Assembly: GCA_011389575.1 (NCBI GenBank)
Contig: JAABUB010000007.1
Location: 1-63,119 of the forward strand
Source of the DNA: Desulfotignum sp.
Lineage (GTDB): Bacteria > Desulfobacterota > Desulfobacteria > Desulfobacterales > Desulfobacteraceae
Direction of reading: 5' to 3'
Length of the DNA: 63,119 bases
Positions 34,617 to 43,891 of this stretch are shown piece after piece. Under the pieces are notes generated by a model, which worked only from the letters and a program-made list of their open reading frames with translations, was not told the origin of the DNA and searched no databases. The stretch's first letter is position 1; every line of letters starts with the position of its first letter. A program made the translations under genes and the position numbers.

Positions 34617-34638
34617 TGTAATCAATTAAGCAATTACA
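34617..34638. promoter_or_regulatory. inverted repeat upstream of the AbrB/RelE module
   Basis: TGTAAT and ATTACA flank a 10-base spacer, 13 bases upstream of the antitoxin start. The position suits autoregulation by the AbrB-type antitoxin. Confidence 0.4.
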
Positions 34639-34681
34639 CTTTTAATCTATTTTAGATCTTCGTTTTATTCGCGTCAAGAGG

Positions 34682-34822
34682 TTACAGTGTTTTCTTGCTT
34701 TTACGCGAGGCATGCTTTACCGCCCGGACCAGGGTGGTGCGGCATTCTGCCATGGGAATGGTCGGCATGTCAGCCTGGGCTTCGAGGATGCGCAAAAGGT
34801 TCGGTGCCACCCGACAGAACAG
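34682..34822 (-). pseudogene. decayed second copy of the DUF2889 gene
   Basis: Forty-six codons read FCRVAPNLLRILEAQ, then DMPTIPMAECRTTLVR, then jump to the gene's extreme C-terminus (ASRKSKKTL) and stop. The intact gene at 33366-33956 has the same words (FCRVAPDPLRIIEAQ, DMPTIPMADCRTTLDR, ASRNRKKTRKF). The copy lacks its N-terminus and about 70 internal residues. The RelE/AbrB module sits between the two copies. The following 160 bases hold no supported gene. Confidence 0.8.
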
Positions 34823-34989
34823 GGTTTAAGTGTTTTAAGCTAATACCTGACGGCTGATTGCTTATATTTTCATCATTTGTTGTGGTCTCTCAGCCATGAT
34901 TGTTAATGACATTCCAAAAGGAAAAATTTCAGTTTTTAATGATCAATGGTTATGGTATCCTATAGAGACATATTTTAGCAAGGGTCTGT

Positions 34990-35238
34990 GTGATGCAACC
35001 AAACGACAGTGCCAGCTATGCAAAAATCGTTGAATGGTCTGAAGAAGACCAGTGTTATGTTGGCAGTGCCCCCGGATTGGTTTTCGGCGGGTGCCAGGGG
35101 GATGATGAAAAAAAAGTGTTTGAAGAGCTCTGCCAGATTGTAGAGGAGGCGATCGATCTGTATCGGAAAGACAACAAATCATTGCCGCCGGCGACCGCTG
35201 GAAATGATCTGGCAAATCGCCTGCAAAGTGTTGCATGA
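34990..35238 (+). CDS. HicB-like antitoxin, solitary
   Basis: This 82-residue protein (GTG 34990 or ATG 34993) has the partial RNase-H-like HicB fold: YAKIVEWSEEDQCYVGSAPG and FGGCQGDDEKKVFEELCQIV. The HicB helix-turn-helix end is short. No HicA toxin gene is on either side; the 45-codon frame just upstream (34896-35033) shows no HicA motif. It may be an orphan antitoxin or a general HicB-type regulator. Confidence 0.65.
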   Translation: MMQPNDSASYAKIVEWSEEDQCYVGSAPGLVFGGCQGDDEKKVFEELCQIVEEAIDLYRKDNKSLPPATAGNDLANRLQSVA

Positions 35239-35322
35239 TGTCACATTTGAAACGGTGTCTCCGATGTAATAATCGGCTGAAAAAATTATTAATTCCATTC
35301 GTTAAACAACAAGGAGGGCTGT

Positions 35323-35877
35323 ATGGCCTGTATGATAGATGAAAAAAAGATAGAAGAAACCATTGCATTTCACGGGCATTCCTGCCCGGGACTGGCCATC
35401 GGGATCAGGGCTGCAGAGCTGGCATTGAACCGTCTGGACTTTACAACGGGTGCCAACATGGTGTGTGTGACCGAAACCGACATGTGCGGGGTGGACGGGA
35501 TCCAGTATCTGACCGGGTGCACATACGGCAAGGGAAACCTGATTCATAAAGATTTCGGCAAGCCCGGGTTTACCTTTTATGACCGGGACAATGAAAAAGG
35601 GTTCCGTGCCCTTTTTCAGGACGATGCCGTGGATGCGCTGGCACCTGCCGGAGGCTTTGCAGACAGGGAAGACCGGCTGCGGGCCATCATGGCAGCTGAT
35701 CTGGGTGCACTTTTTCAGGTGGAGGGTGTCATGGAGCCGCCGGTCCGGCCGCCCCGCATCCTGGATAGCATGAAATGCCGGGACTGTGGGGAAAAGGTCA
35801 TGGAATCCAGGATCCGCAGGTTCGGGGGCAAAGATCTGTGCATTCCCTGTTTCCAGAAGCATGAGCAGAAAATTTGA
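35323..35877 (+). CDS. FmdE family protein with zinc-ribbon tail
   Basis: This 184-residue protein has the FmdE domain: FHGHSCPGLAIGIRAAELAL with the metal-ligand Cys, and VTETDMCGVDGIQYLTGCTYG. A C-terminal zinc finger follows (CRDCGEKVMESR ... CIPC). FmdE was named for formylmethanofuran dehydrogenase subunit E, but in sulfate reducers the family binds metals and its role is open; involvement in molybdenum or tungsten enzyme maturation is a guess. GGAGGG precedes the ATG. Confidence 0.88.
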   Translation: MACMIDEKKIEETIAFHGHSCPGLAIGIRAAELALNRLDFTTGANMVCVTETDMCGVDGIQYLTGCTYGKGNLIHKDFGKPGFTFYDRDNEKGFRALFQDDAVDALAPAGGFADREDRLRAIMAADLGALFQVEGVMEPPVRPPRILDSMKCRDCGEKVMESRIRRFGGKDLCIPCFQKHEQKI

Positions 35878-35917
35878 GGCCCGGGCGTAATTTTGTATGG
35901 TTTTGTGCCTGCCAGGT

Positions 35918-37834
35918 TCAATCCGAGGGCAGGGGAAACAATACAGATACCCGGGTATAGCCGTCACAGGGCGGGCCGGGCAGTCTGTTGCACCCTTCTA
36001 TGCTGCCCGGGCAGACATCGGTGTCCCCGGGCAGACGGCTGCAGCGTTTGGAGGTCATGGAGATTTTAAACCGGTACCGTTCGGAAAATATTTTCATGCG
36101 CAGCAGGTCTGCTCCCTTGCCTCCGGCATTGAAATTATAGGGCTGTCCGGAAGAATACTGCAGGGTTTCCTGGGTGGTGAAAAATCCTTCAAAAATGCGT
36201 TTCTGGGCTTCCGGGGTAAGTCCTGTTCCCTGGTCCCGGACAATGAATTCCACACCCTTTGCCGTGTCCTGCACCCGGACATGGATGTGTCCGCCGTCCG
36301 GGGTGTTTTCAATGGCATTGCGTATAAGGCCGTCCACCACTTTCTGTAAAGGGTCAAGGGGGATCCGGATGGGGGGGACAGAAGACAGGCTGGTTTTCAG
36401 ATCCACATCCCGGCGGCTGAACAAAGGCCTGGTTTCGGTGATGCGCTGTGCCACAAAACTGTCCAGATGCACCTGTTTTTCTTCAAGATCCCTGGTGGAA
36501 AAAATATCATCCAGTTTTTTTCTGACTTTCTGGATAACCCCTGTTTCACCTGTCTCCTGTGCGATCAGGGCTTCAATAACATCTTTGCACTGGTCAAAAA
36601 TAAGGGTGTACACGGGTTTGTGGGAAAAAGATTTTTTTTCCACAATATCATAGATTTCATTTTCAATGCCGATAAGGCGTTTGAGGTTGCGCTGCATACG
36701 CTCCAGGGTGGGCTGCCAGGTTTGCCGGGGCAGGCTTTCCAGTCTGCGGGACAAAATTTTTATGGAGCTGAGCAGTACTGCCACCGGGGTTTTGAGCTCA
36801 TGGGACAGGTGGCTGATCATTTTGTCCTTGGCCGCATTCAGACTTTTCAATTCTTCATTGGCTTTTTTCAGTTCTTCAGAGACCCTGGCGTTTTCAATGG
36901 ACAGGGCAACCGATGCTGCGATAGTGCTCAAGGTTTCAAGGTCGGTCTGGTCAAATACCCCTTCTTTTTTGTTGTCAGCTGAGATTACCCCGATGATGCG
37001 CGTGTTGGTGTGCAAAGGTACCACCATCACATTTTTTACCTCGTATCCGATCTTCTGGTTTCTGTTCTGGTGCAGTTTCTGATCCTCAGGCAAAGATGTC
37101 ATGATAATGGGCTTGCCCGTCTTGACCACCTGGCCGGACAGCAGTTCATCGACCTGAAACCGGATTTTTTTGACCCGTTCTCTGGTGGTGGGGTCGTCAT
37201 GGGCCATACTCAATACATAAAACTCATTTTCATTTTCATCCAGGAGCATGACATTGGCGCCCTGGGTGCCCAGCAGTTCTTTGATCTCACTGCTGATATA
37301 TTCGAGCAGCTGGGGCAGCCGGGGGTATTGGGGCAGGGCCTGGCTGATGCGGTTTATGGCGCTTTGGTTCCGGTCAATACGCTTTTCCATGGTCACATCC
37401 CGGAACACCATGACCATGCCTGCAGGTTTCAGGTCCTCATCTCTGTCAACTCCCACCCGGACCACCACATCCAGCATCTGCCCTGTTCTGGTCAGACGTC
37501 TGGTGTTCATCTTCAATACATTTTTGCCCGGAGGCAGGGTTTTGATTTTTCTGGTAAGCTCTGAGCGCAGATGCAGCGGGATATATTCTTTTCCCCGGGT
37601 GCCTTTGAATTCTTCCAGGGTCCAGCCGAATGTCTGGGTGAATGCAGGGTTCAGATAGGTGATCATCCCTGCGGCATCGCGGATCAGCACGGGGTAGGGA
37701 ATAAATTTTAAAAATTTTCTGTGGTAATCGGCGGCAACCCGGTCTTTTTCCCACAACGATTCCTGGTGCCGGAGCTGGTTTTCAAGATCATTTACCTGCT
37801 TTGCCAGTGACGTATAACTTGGTTTTTCACTCAT
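35918..37834 (-). CDS. PAS-GAF sensor histidine kinase
   Basis: This 638-residue protein is started at MSEKPSYTSL (AGGA 6 bases upstream). It has an N-terminal coiled coil, a PAS domain (FLKFIPYPVLIRDAAGMITY), a GAF domain (about residues 180-325), a coiled linker, a HisKA domain with SHLSHELKTPVAVL, and a HATPase with N box (GLIRNAIENTPDGG) and G1 (VRDQGTGLTPEAQKRIFEGF). There are no membrane segments, so the sensing is cytoplasmic. No response regulator is adjacent. Confidence 0.9.
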   Translation of the reverse strand: MSEKPSYTSLAKQVNDLENQLRHQESLWEKDRVAADYHRKFLKFIPYPVLIRDAAGMITYLNPAFTQTFGWTLEEFKGTRGKEYIPLHLRSELTRKIKTLPPGKNVLKMNTRRLTRTGQMLDVVVRVGVDRDEDLKPAGMVMVFRDVTMEKRIDRNQSAINRISQALPQYPRLPQLLEYISSEIKELLGTQGANVMLLDENENEFYVLSMAHDDPTTRERVKKIRFQVDELLSGQVVKTGKPIIMTSLPEDQKLHQNRNQKIGYEVKNVMVVPLHTNTRIIGVISADNKKEGVFDQTDLETLSTIAASVALSIENARVSEELKKANEELKSLNAAKDKMISHLSHELKTPVAVLLSSIKILSRRLESLPRQTWQPTLERMQRNLKRLIGIENEIYDIVEKKSFSHKPVYTLIFDQCKDVIEALIAQETGETGVIQKVRKKLDDIFSTRDLEEKQVHLDSFVAQRITETRPLFSRRDVDLKTSLSSVPPIRIPLDPLQKVVDGLIRNAIENTPDGGHIHVRVQDTAKGVEFIVRDQGTGLTPEAQKRIFEGFFTTQETLQYSSGQPYNFNAGGKGADLLRMKIFSERYRFKISMTSKRCSRLPGDTDVCPGSIEGCNRLPGPPCDGYTRVSVLFPLPSD

Positions 37835-37844
37835 AGGCATCCTT

Positions 37845-38663
37845 TTACACAAACAATACCAGGCTGGCCGCCATTACAGCCATGCCGGCCACCACACCGT
37901 ACATGGCAATGTGATGGTCCCCGTATTTTTCCGCTGTGGGCAGCAGTTCATCCAGGGAAATAAATACCATGATGCCGGCCACTCCGGCAAACAACAGGCC
38001 GAATAAGGTGTCGGTGGCGTATCTGAGAATCAGAAAATACCCCAGCAAAGCCCCCACCGGTTCGGCCAGGCCCGATAAAAACGACAGACCAAAGGCTTTT
38101 TTCCGGCTGCCCGTGGCAAAAAAGATGGGAACGGATACGGCAATGCCCTCAGGGATATTGTGGATGGCAATGGCAATGGCTATGCTCATGCCCAGGGCCG
38201 GGTCCTGGAGTGCACCCACAAATGTGGCAATACCTTCGGGGAAATTGTGGATACCGATGGCCAGGGCGGAAAACAGCCCCATGCGGTGCAGTTTTTTTTT
38301 CTGCAGTAATATATCCTGGTCTGGAATTTCTTCTACATTCCTGAGTTCATGGGGGTTTTCATAACCGGGAACCAGATAGTCGATCAGGGCGATCAAAACA
38401 ATCCCGGCAAAGAACGCCAGGGTGGTCATCAGATACCCCTGAAAGGGGCCAAGCGCAGCTTCCAAAGAGTGCCTGGCCTTGACAAAAATTTCCACCAGGG
38501 ACACATAGATCATGACCCCGGCGGAAAATCCCAGAGAAGCAGTTAAAAACCGGGTATTGGTACGTTTGGCAAAAATGGCCAGACCACTGCCGATACCGGT
38601 TGACAGGCCCGCCAGAACGGTGAGGGAGAACGCAAACAAAACCGTTCCGGTATCATATGCCAT
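37845..38663 (-). CDS. zupT: ZIP-family metal transporter (ZupT-like)
   Basis: This is a 272-residue transporter from MAYDTGTVLFAF. Eight helices are visible; helix 4 and 5 carry the metal-site motifs HNFPEGIATFVG and HNIPEGIAVSVP, and a cytoplasmic loop follows helix 3. It imports Zn2+ or other divalent metals. It starts after a 15-codon non-conserved extension that I leave out. The histidine kinase follows 10 bases later, so both may be co-transcribed. Confidence 0.92.
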   Translation of the reverse strand: MAYDTGTVLFAFSLTVLAGLSTGIGSGLAIFAKRTNTRFLTASLGFSAGVMIYVSLVEIFVKARHSLEAALGPFQGYLMTTLAFFAGIVLIALIDYLVPGYENPHELRNVEEIPDQDILLQKKKLHRMGLFSALAIGIHNFPEGIATFVGALQDPALGMSIAIAIAIHNIPEGIAVSVPIFFATGSRKKAFGLSFLSGLAEPVGALLGYFLILRYATDTLFGLLFAGVAGIMVFISLDELLPTAEKYGDHHIAMYGVVAGMAVMAASLVLFV

Positions 38664-38779
38664 ATTAACACATCTCCTCAAAAATTGTGTCAAAGCAGAA
38701 ATGCACACAGCAGATTGTCTGCACTGCCTGTGGCATCTCTGATCCAGCTACTGGTTGTAATAGTTTTTACAGGGCAATG

Positions 38780-39136
38780 TCAATATGCATTCCGATACTC
38801 GGGGCTGAATCCCGGCATCATGTGCTTTTTTCCCACGGTCTGTCCTTTGGCAAAACTGTCCAGAAACCTGCGGACATTGCCGGTGACAAAAGAGATGAGA
38901 TGAATGTTTTGCTCTGATATCAGATCTGCGGGTTTTCGTGAGATGGCACCGCAGACCAGGGTATCAATTTCAAGTGATTTCAAAGTAGTGATAAGGTGCA
39001 CAGGAGATTCCGGATCAAAAGGTGTATAAAACTGTCTGGTTATATGCCTGTTTTCGATCTGGACCACCAGCAGGGTGCGGGCGGAATCAAAAACAGGTGA
39101 AATCCGGTTTCCCCATATGGTGACAGCAATTTTCAC
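38780..39136 (-). CDS. NifX/NifB-type dinitrogenase cofactor-binding domain protein
   Basis: Started at GTG 39136, with GGAG 7 bases upstream, the protein has 118 residues. KIAVTIWGNRISPVFDSART is the standard start of the Nitro_FeMo-Co domain, and LVCGAISRKPADLI fits its middle. Small proteins of this fold bind iron-molybdenum or related cofactors or act as regulators in sulfate reducers. It follows the sigma54 activator on the same strand after 218 bases. Confidence 0.85.
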   Translation of the reverse strand: MKIAVTIWGNRISPVFDSARTLLVVQIENRHITRQFYTPFDPESPVHLITTLKSLEIDTLVCGAISRKPADLISEQNIHLISFVTGNVRRFLDSFAKGQTVGKKHMMPGFSPEYRNAY

Positions 39137-39354
39137 AAAAAATCTCCGTGCGCAGAATTGGTATGCCATTGTATTGCTGCACCAGACAGATGCAAAGCCT
39201 GTGCCGGACTATACCGGAATGTGGGGGCGCGGTTAATGATCTGAAAAAATTCCTGTCTGGCAGGCAATCCTGGGGTTTATAAACAAATGTTGCCACCGGT
39301 CATCCATGGGGGAGGGTCGCAAAAACAGGACCTGTCCAGCGGCATGGGTTGCAT

Positions 39355-40701
39355 TTATAATTTGATGCCCAGTTTTTTTATGCGCCGGAACAGGGTGCTT
39401 TTATGGATCCCCAGGTCTTTTGCAGCCGCATTTCTGTTGTAGTTGTTTCTGGCAAGGGCATCGGATATCAGATTGATCTGTGCGGCTTTTACCGGATCAT
39501 CCGAAGATTTTTGGGAGGAAACCGGTTTTCCAACAAGAAATCCGGGCAGGTGCTCCCAGGTGATGATACCTTCCTGACACAGGACAAAGGCATGCTCGAT
39601 AATGTTTTCCAGTTCCCGTATATTGCCGGGAAAGGTGTGGGACATAAGCGCTGCCAGAACGGCCTGATCAATTCCCTGGATGAATTTTCCCTGGCGCAGA
39701 TTCAGTTTTGAAATAAAGCGCTCCACCAGCAGGGGTACATCTTCCATGCGCTGGTGCAACGGCGGCAGGGTGAGCCGGACCACATTGACCCGGTAGTACA
39801 GATCCTGTCTGAATTGGTCGGCAGCCATAAGCTCGGACAGGTCCTTGTTGGTGGCCGCAATGATCCGGATATCGGTTTTTTCCTTTTCTATGCCGCCCAA
39901 CGGGGTATATTCATGTTCCTGGAGCACCCGGAGCAGGCTCACCTGGAAGGCAGGGCTGGTATCTCCGATTTCATCTAAAAAGATGGTGCCTCCGTGGGCC
40001 AGGGCGAACTGGCCCGGTTTGTCTTTGACAGCATGGGTAAAGGCCCCTTTTTTATACCCGAACAGTTCGGATTCCAGCAGGGTGTCGGGCAGTGCCCCGC
40101 AGTTGATGGCCATGAAGGGTTTGTCTTTTCTGGGTCCCATGTTATGGATGGCCCGGGCCAGGAGTTCTTTGCCTGTGCCGGTTTCTCCTTCTATGAGAAC
40201 GGTGGCATCCGAGCTGGATACCTGGGGCAGGATGGCAAAGATTTTTTTCATGGCACTGCTGTTGCTGACAATATCTTCCACCTGGAAGCTGGCGGACAAT
40301 TCCTTGCGCAGCTCTTCCACCAGGGAATGATCTCTGAAAATTTCCACCCCGCCTATGACATCATTGTTTTTGTCTATGAGCAGGGAGGTGGACACGGATA
40401 TGGGGATCTTTTTCTGCTGGCTGTTGATGATATATGCGGAGGTGGAGACATAGGGTTTGCCTTCTTCCATGGTCTTTTTCAGGGCGCAGTCCACTTCGCA
40501 CATATTGGACCGGAATACCTCCCAGCAGTGGCGGCCGATGGCATCTTTTCTGCTGATACCGGTGATCTCTTCGGCAGCCCGGTTGAAAGAGGTGATCTCC
40601 CAGTTGTAGTCAATGGTGAATACCCCGTCGGAAATGCATTCCAGGATGACCTGGGTGGTTTCCTTTGTCAGGGGGCCGAATATTTTCTTTTTATGAATCA
40701 T
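39355..40701 (-). CDS. PAS sigma54-dependent transcriptional activator
   Basis: This 448-residue protein has a PAS domain (residues 15-125), an AAA+ domain with Walker A GETGTGKE, the sigma54-contact loop GAFTHA (instead of the common GAFTGA) and Walker B GGTIFLDEIGD, and a Fis-type helix-turn-helix (NYNRNAAAKDLGIHKSTLFR). It works with RpoN. It lies 97 bases downstream of the AOR-aldolase pair on the same strand, so that pair is its first candidate target. Confidence 0.92.
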   Translation of the reverse strand: MIHKKKIFGPLTKETTQVILECISDGVFTIDYNWEITSFNRAAEEITGISRKDAIGRHCWEVFRSNMCEVDCALKKTMEEGKPYVSTSAYIINSQQKKIPISVSTSLLIDKNNDVIGGVEIFRDHSLVEELRKELSASFQVEDIVSNSSAMKKIFAILPQVSSSDATVLIEGETGTGKELLARAIHNMGPRKDKPFMAINCGALPDTLLESELFGYKKGAFTHAVKDKPGQFALAHGGTIFLDEIGDTSPAFQVSLLRVLQEHEYTPLGGIEKEKTDIRIIAATNKDLSELMAADQFRQDLYYRVNVVRLTLPPLHQRMEDVPLLVERFISKLNLRQGKFIQGIDQAVLAALMSHTFPGNIRELENIIEHAFVLCQEGIITWEHLPGFLVGKPVSSQKSSDDPVKAAQINLISDALARNNYNRNAAAKDLGIHKSTLFRRIKKLGIKL

Positions 40702-40798
40702 GGGGTTTTTGCCTGAAGGTTAAATGGATTCCTTTGTTTTTATACACAAAACAGTCCGTAAATGCAACTGCGGGGCACAGGGCACCCAACAAGGCGCA

Positions 40799-42022
40799 TC
40801 AGGCGGGTCTCAGGTACCGGACCTGTTCCAGATACCGGGTTTTGCACAGGGTTTCCACAGCTGCCAGGGTGGAAAAGGCCCGGTTGAAATCGGTTTTTCC
40901 TGTGACAAACAAACCATGGCCATGGACAATCACACTGTCTGATGTTTCACATGCCCTGGGCAGGGTGTTGCATAGCCCGTAGGGGCCGGTTCCCACTTCT
41001 CCGGGTACGATGGGAACAGACCCGATGGTCCGGGGCACGGGGCAGTGGGTATGGCATTTGTCTGCAAAAGCACAGGCAGCCTTCCGGACGGGATCACAGT
41101 CCATGGATGCAATCACACAAAATTTGGGATGTCCGTGGAGAATGACCTGGCAGCCGGTGCGGGCAATGGTTTCCAGATGAGCGGTCAGTTCACTGGAAGC
41201 GGTGATGCCCGCGGTGGAAGAGCCGTCCAGGGGGACCGGATCGATGCATCCCGTGAGTTCATCCAGGCTGGCCCCGGTCTGGCTGATATACAGGGTGTTG
41301 TTCCAGCAGCAGGACAGGTTGCCGAAATAGGAATCCACCAGGCCATGGTCCACGATTTTTCTGCCTGCCTGGACCATGGCTGCATACACATCTTTCTCCC
41401 TGCAAAACGGACTGTGCATCAGGTCAAAGGAGGCGGGCAGCTCTTTTTGTAAAAAAGGCAGGACCTGGTCAAAAACCTGGTCCATTTCCGGATCCTTACG
41501 ACCGGTTTTCAGGCCGGTCAGGTAATTGCTGAAAAATGCCACAAAACAGGCAAAGCATACTGAACTGATGTGCACAAATCCCTGTTCCGGGCTGACAGTT
41601 CCCGGCGCAATCACAGCCGGTCCGAAAAATCCGGTGTTCCGGTCATTTCCCTGGATAATCACGGTTTTTCTCTGTTTCAGGGCCGTTACAATGGCGGGAA
41701 GATCAAACTGCTCCACCACGGGCAGGTCATGCAGAAAGGTACGGGTTTCACAGTCTTGGGGCATAATAGTGCCCGCGGCTTTAAGGGCACGGCCGGCCAG
41801 AAACCTGATGATCCGGTCATAGGGAAACCCGGGACGTAAAAAGACCAGAGAATTGATATTCAGGTGAAGGAAAATTCTTTCCAGCACCGGAATTTCCGGG
41901 GCGGTTCTATTCCATACCAGGTCCTGATCCAGCCCGCCCACCAGGGGGGCACCCGGACCGGAAGGTGCGGCAAGGCCCGCATCCACAAGTTTATGGGCAT
42001 ATTTTTTTACAAGGATTTCCAC
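40799..42022 (-). CDS. class II aldolase/adducin-domain protein with N-terminal extension
   Basis: This 407-residue protein has a class II aldolase domain in residues 205-400: FGNLSCCWNNTLYISQTGAS, ligand His296 and His298 in VILHGHPKF, and His367 in VIVHGHGLF. Such enzymes cleave or epimerise sugar phosphates or related aldols with Zn2+. The first 200 residues look like a second, degenerate copy (VEQFDLPAIVTALKQRKTVI, IQGNDRNTGFFG) without the metal histidines. The start lies 16 bases inside the AOR gene, which implies coupling. The substrate is unknown. Confidence 0.8.
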   Translation of the reverse strand: MEILVKKYAHKLVDAGLAAPSGPGAPLVGGLDQDLVWNRTAPEIPVLERIFLHLNINSLVFLRPGFPYDRIIRFLAGRALKAAGTIMPQDCETRTFLHDLPVVEQFDLPAIVTALKQRKTVIIQGNDRNTGFFGPAVIAPGTVSPEQGFVHISSVCFACFVAFFSNYLTGLKTGRKDPEMDQVFDQVLPFLQKELPASFDLMHSPFCREKDVYAAMVQAGRKIVDHGLVDSYFGNLSCCWNNTLYISQTGASLDELTGCIDPVPLDGSSTAGITASSELTAHLETIARTGCQVILHGHPKFCVIASMDCDPVRKAACAFADKCHTHCPVPRTIGSVPIVPGEVGTGPYGLCNTLPRACETSDSVIVHGHGLFVTGKTDFNRAFSTLAAVETLCKTRYLEQVRYLRPA

Positions 42023-43773
42023 GAAACCCCCAGCTGTTCTGCTTTTTTGCGTGTGGGCAGGCCGTTTTGGGTCAGGCCCCGCACACTGTAATAGGCAGCT
42101 TTGGCCTGCAAAAAATCTGCCCGGTCAATGGGGGGCACCCGGATCTGGCTTGCGCCGGTGCCGGGTTGTGTGAAAAACCGGGCAGGCAGGTCATCGTGCC
42201 GGGCATCGAAGCCCCTGCAGCTGTTGATGATCCGTTCATTGTAATATATTCTTTCTCCTGCAGCCAGAAGATCCTGTGCAGTGACATCCTGACCGGTCAC
42301 AGCAGAGAACACTTTGGCATATTCTTCCAGGCCGGCGGCAAAGAAAATGAACTTGCAGGCGATCAACGAATCCACCACTGCATTGGAATCCTCTGCGATT
42401 TTGATGATTCTGGCTTTGCCGCTGAAGGAAAACCGGTCCGTGGCCACGGGTTTTCTTAAAATTTCATGGGAAATGGGATAGGCCCGCAGATGACATCCCC
42501 CCCTGGTGGACATGGCAAATCCCAGGGCCATGCCATATGCACCCCTTGGGTCATAGGCCGGCAGTTCCAGGCCCTTGACCGCCATGGCAGCATCCGGCTG
42601 CCCCATGGATCCGGCATAGGCGGCAGCCCCTTTTTTCAAGGCTTTCCCCTGTCCCCGGTCCAGGGCAATGTCATCCAGCAGTGCCAGCAAAGAGGCAGGG
42701 GTAAAATCTTTTTGTGTAATCTCCCGAAAACAGGCCAGGGTGACGGCAGCGGAAATGGTGTCCATGCCCAGGCTGTTGCAGCGCTGGTTGGCTGCGGTGA
42801 CAAGATGGATATCCTGTAATCCCACAAGGGCTGTAAAATGGGACATGGTTTCAAATTCAGGCATGGCAGTGCCGGCAGAGGTTCGGGTGCCGATTTTTTT
42901 GCACAGAATGTGGCATCCTCTGCATCCGTGGTTTTTCGGGGAATAAGCCCGGGCATAGGCAGCGGCATTGAGGTTTTTTGCAGAACCATACCAGGTGGCG
43001 GAAAAGTTGTCTGTGGGCATCATGTGCCGGTTGTCCATCAGATCATACATGGCACCGGTCCCCATGCGGGAAAATCCGTATCTGCCCATGAGGGCGGGGG
43101 ATGCCGCAGTCACGCGGATTATGTCTTGTCTGGCCTGTTTAAGCAGTTCAGGGTCTTTGACCCGGGTGCGGCCCGTGCCTGACACCAGAATGTATTTGAG
43201 TTTTTTTGCACCCAGGCACATCCCCAGTCCTGTGCGGCCGGCAGCATGGTACCGGTCCGTGATGACTGCGGCAAACCGCACCCTGTTTTCCCCTGCCGGT
43301 CCGATGCAGGCAAGGCCGGCCTTTTTGGGGTTCAGGTGCTGGTGCACGGCATCGGTTGTCATCCCCCACAGGATTTTGGCTTCGACCAGGCTGATATGGC
43401 TGTCGCTGATTTCAATGCCCACAGGTGTGTTGCTTTTGCCGGTGATGACAATCCCGTCCCAGCCGGCCCGTTTGAGCTGTACCCCTATTTTCCCGCCCAC
43501 AGAGGCATCTGCCATAAGCCCGGTCAAAGGGGAGATCGACACCATATGGCAGCGCCCGGATGTGGGGGCGGAAGTGGCGGTGAGGGGTCCTGTGAACAGG
43601 CACACCGGCACGTCCGGGTGGTCCCGGTCCAGGGTGGCGGCCGGCTGCAGAAACAAACCGCCCATGCCCCTGCCCCCCAGATACCGGGTACAGATGTCAG
43701 GGGACAGGGGCTGGACGTCAATTTTTTGCCGGGTCAGGTCGATCAGGGCAATCTTTCCGCTCCAGCCGTACAT
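42007..43773 (-). CDS. aor: aldehyde:ferredoxin oxidoreductase (tungsten type)
   Basis: This 588-residue enzyme of the AOR family interconverts aldehydes and acids with ferredoxin. The N-terminal half holds the pterin contacts (YLGGRGMGGLFL, GKIGVQLKRAGWDGIVITGK). The 4Fe-4S ligands are Cys284, Cys287 and Cys291 (HGCRGCHILCKK), with the fourth in SLIACKFI near residue 480. It is shorter than Pyrococcus AOR by about 15 residues but complete. It is translated ahead of the class II aldolase, with which it overlaps by 16 bases, so an aldehyde from that aldolase could be its substrate. Confidence 0.92.
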   Translation of the reverse strand: MYGWSGKIALIDLTRQKIDVQPLSPDICTRYLGGRGMGGLFLQPAATLDRDHPDVPVCLFTGPLTATSAPTSGRCHMVSISPLTGLMADASVGGKIGVQLKRAGWDGIVITGKSNTPVGIEISDSHISLVEAKILWGMTTDAVHQHLNPKKAGLACIGPAGENRVRFAAVITDRYHAAGRTGLGMCLGAKKLKYILVSGTGRTRVKDPELLKQARQDIIRVTAASPALMGRYGFSRMGTGAMYDLMDNRHMMPTDNFSATWYGSAKNLNAAAYARAYSPKNHGCRGCHILCKKIGTRTSAGTAMPEFETMSHFTALVGLQDIHLVTAANQRCNSLGMDTISAAVTLACFREITQKDFTPASLLALLDDIALDRGQGKALKKGAAAYAGSMGQPDAAMAVKGLELPAYDPRGAYGMALGFAMSTRGGCHLRAYPISHEILRKPVATDRFSFSGKARIIKIAEDSNAVVDSLIACKFIFFAAGLEEYAKVFSAVTGQDVTAQDLLAAGERIYYNERIINSCRGFDARHDDLPARFFTQPGTGASQIRVPPIDRADFLQAKAAYYSVRGLTQNGLPTRKKAEQLGVSWKSL

Positions 43774-43811
43774 GGGCAGTGCCTGCTTTCTTATGTTGCA
43801 GTTTTGGTTTT

Positions 43812-43846
43812 CAGGGAAGTCCCCCGGCTGCCGGGTGACTTCCCTG
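43812..43846 (-). terminator. stem-loop between malic enzyme and AOR genes
   Basis: CAGGGAAGTC pairs with GACTTCCCTG, extended inside by CCCGG/CCGGG. It follows the malic enzyme stop by 46 bases. The U-run is poor, so termination may be partial. Confidence 0.5.
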
Positions 43847-43891
43847 TGTTTGACTCAGGGCTACGCTTTACGGATCAGCATCAGGCAGCCA

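Noticed and set aside
34896-35033. A 45-codon frame as HicA partner of the HicB-like gene
   Set aside because: It lacks the dsRBD-like HicA motif and the catalytic His, and overlaps hicB in another frame.
35323-35877. FmdE as a second selenoprotein
   Set aside because: The frame has no internal TGA; all motif positions are encoded as Cys.
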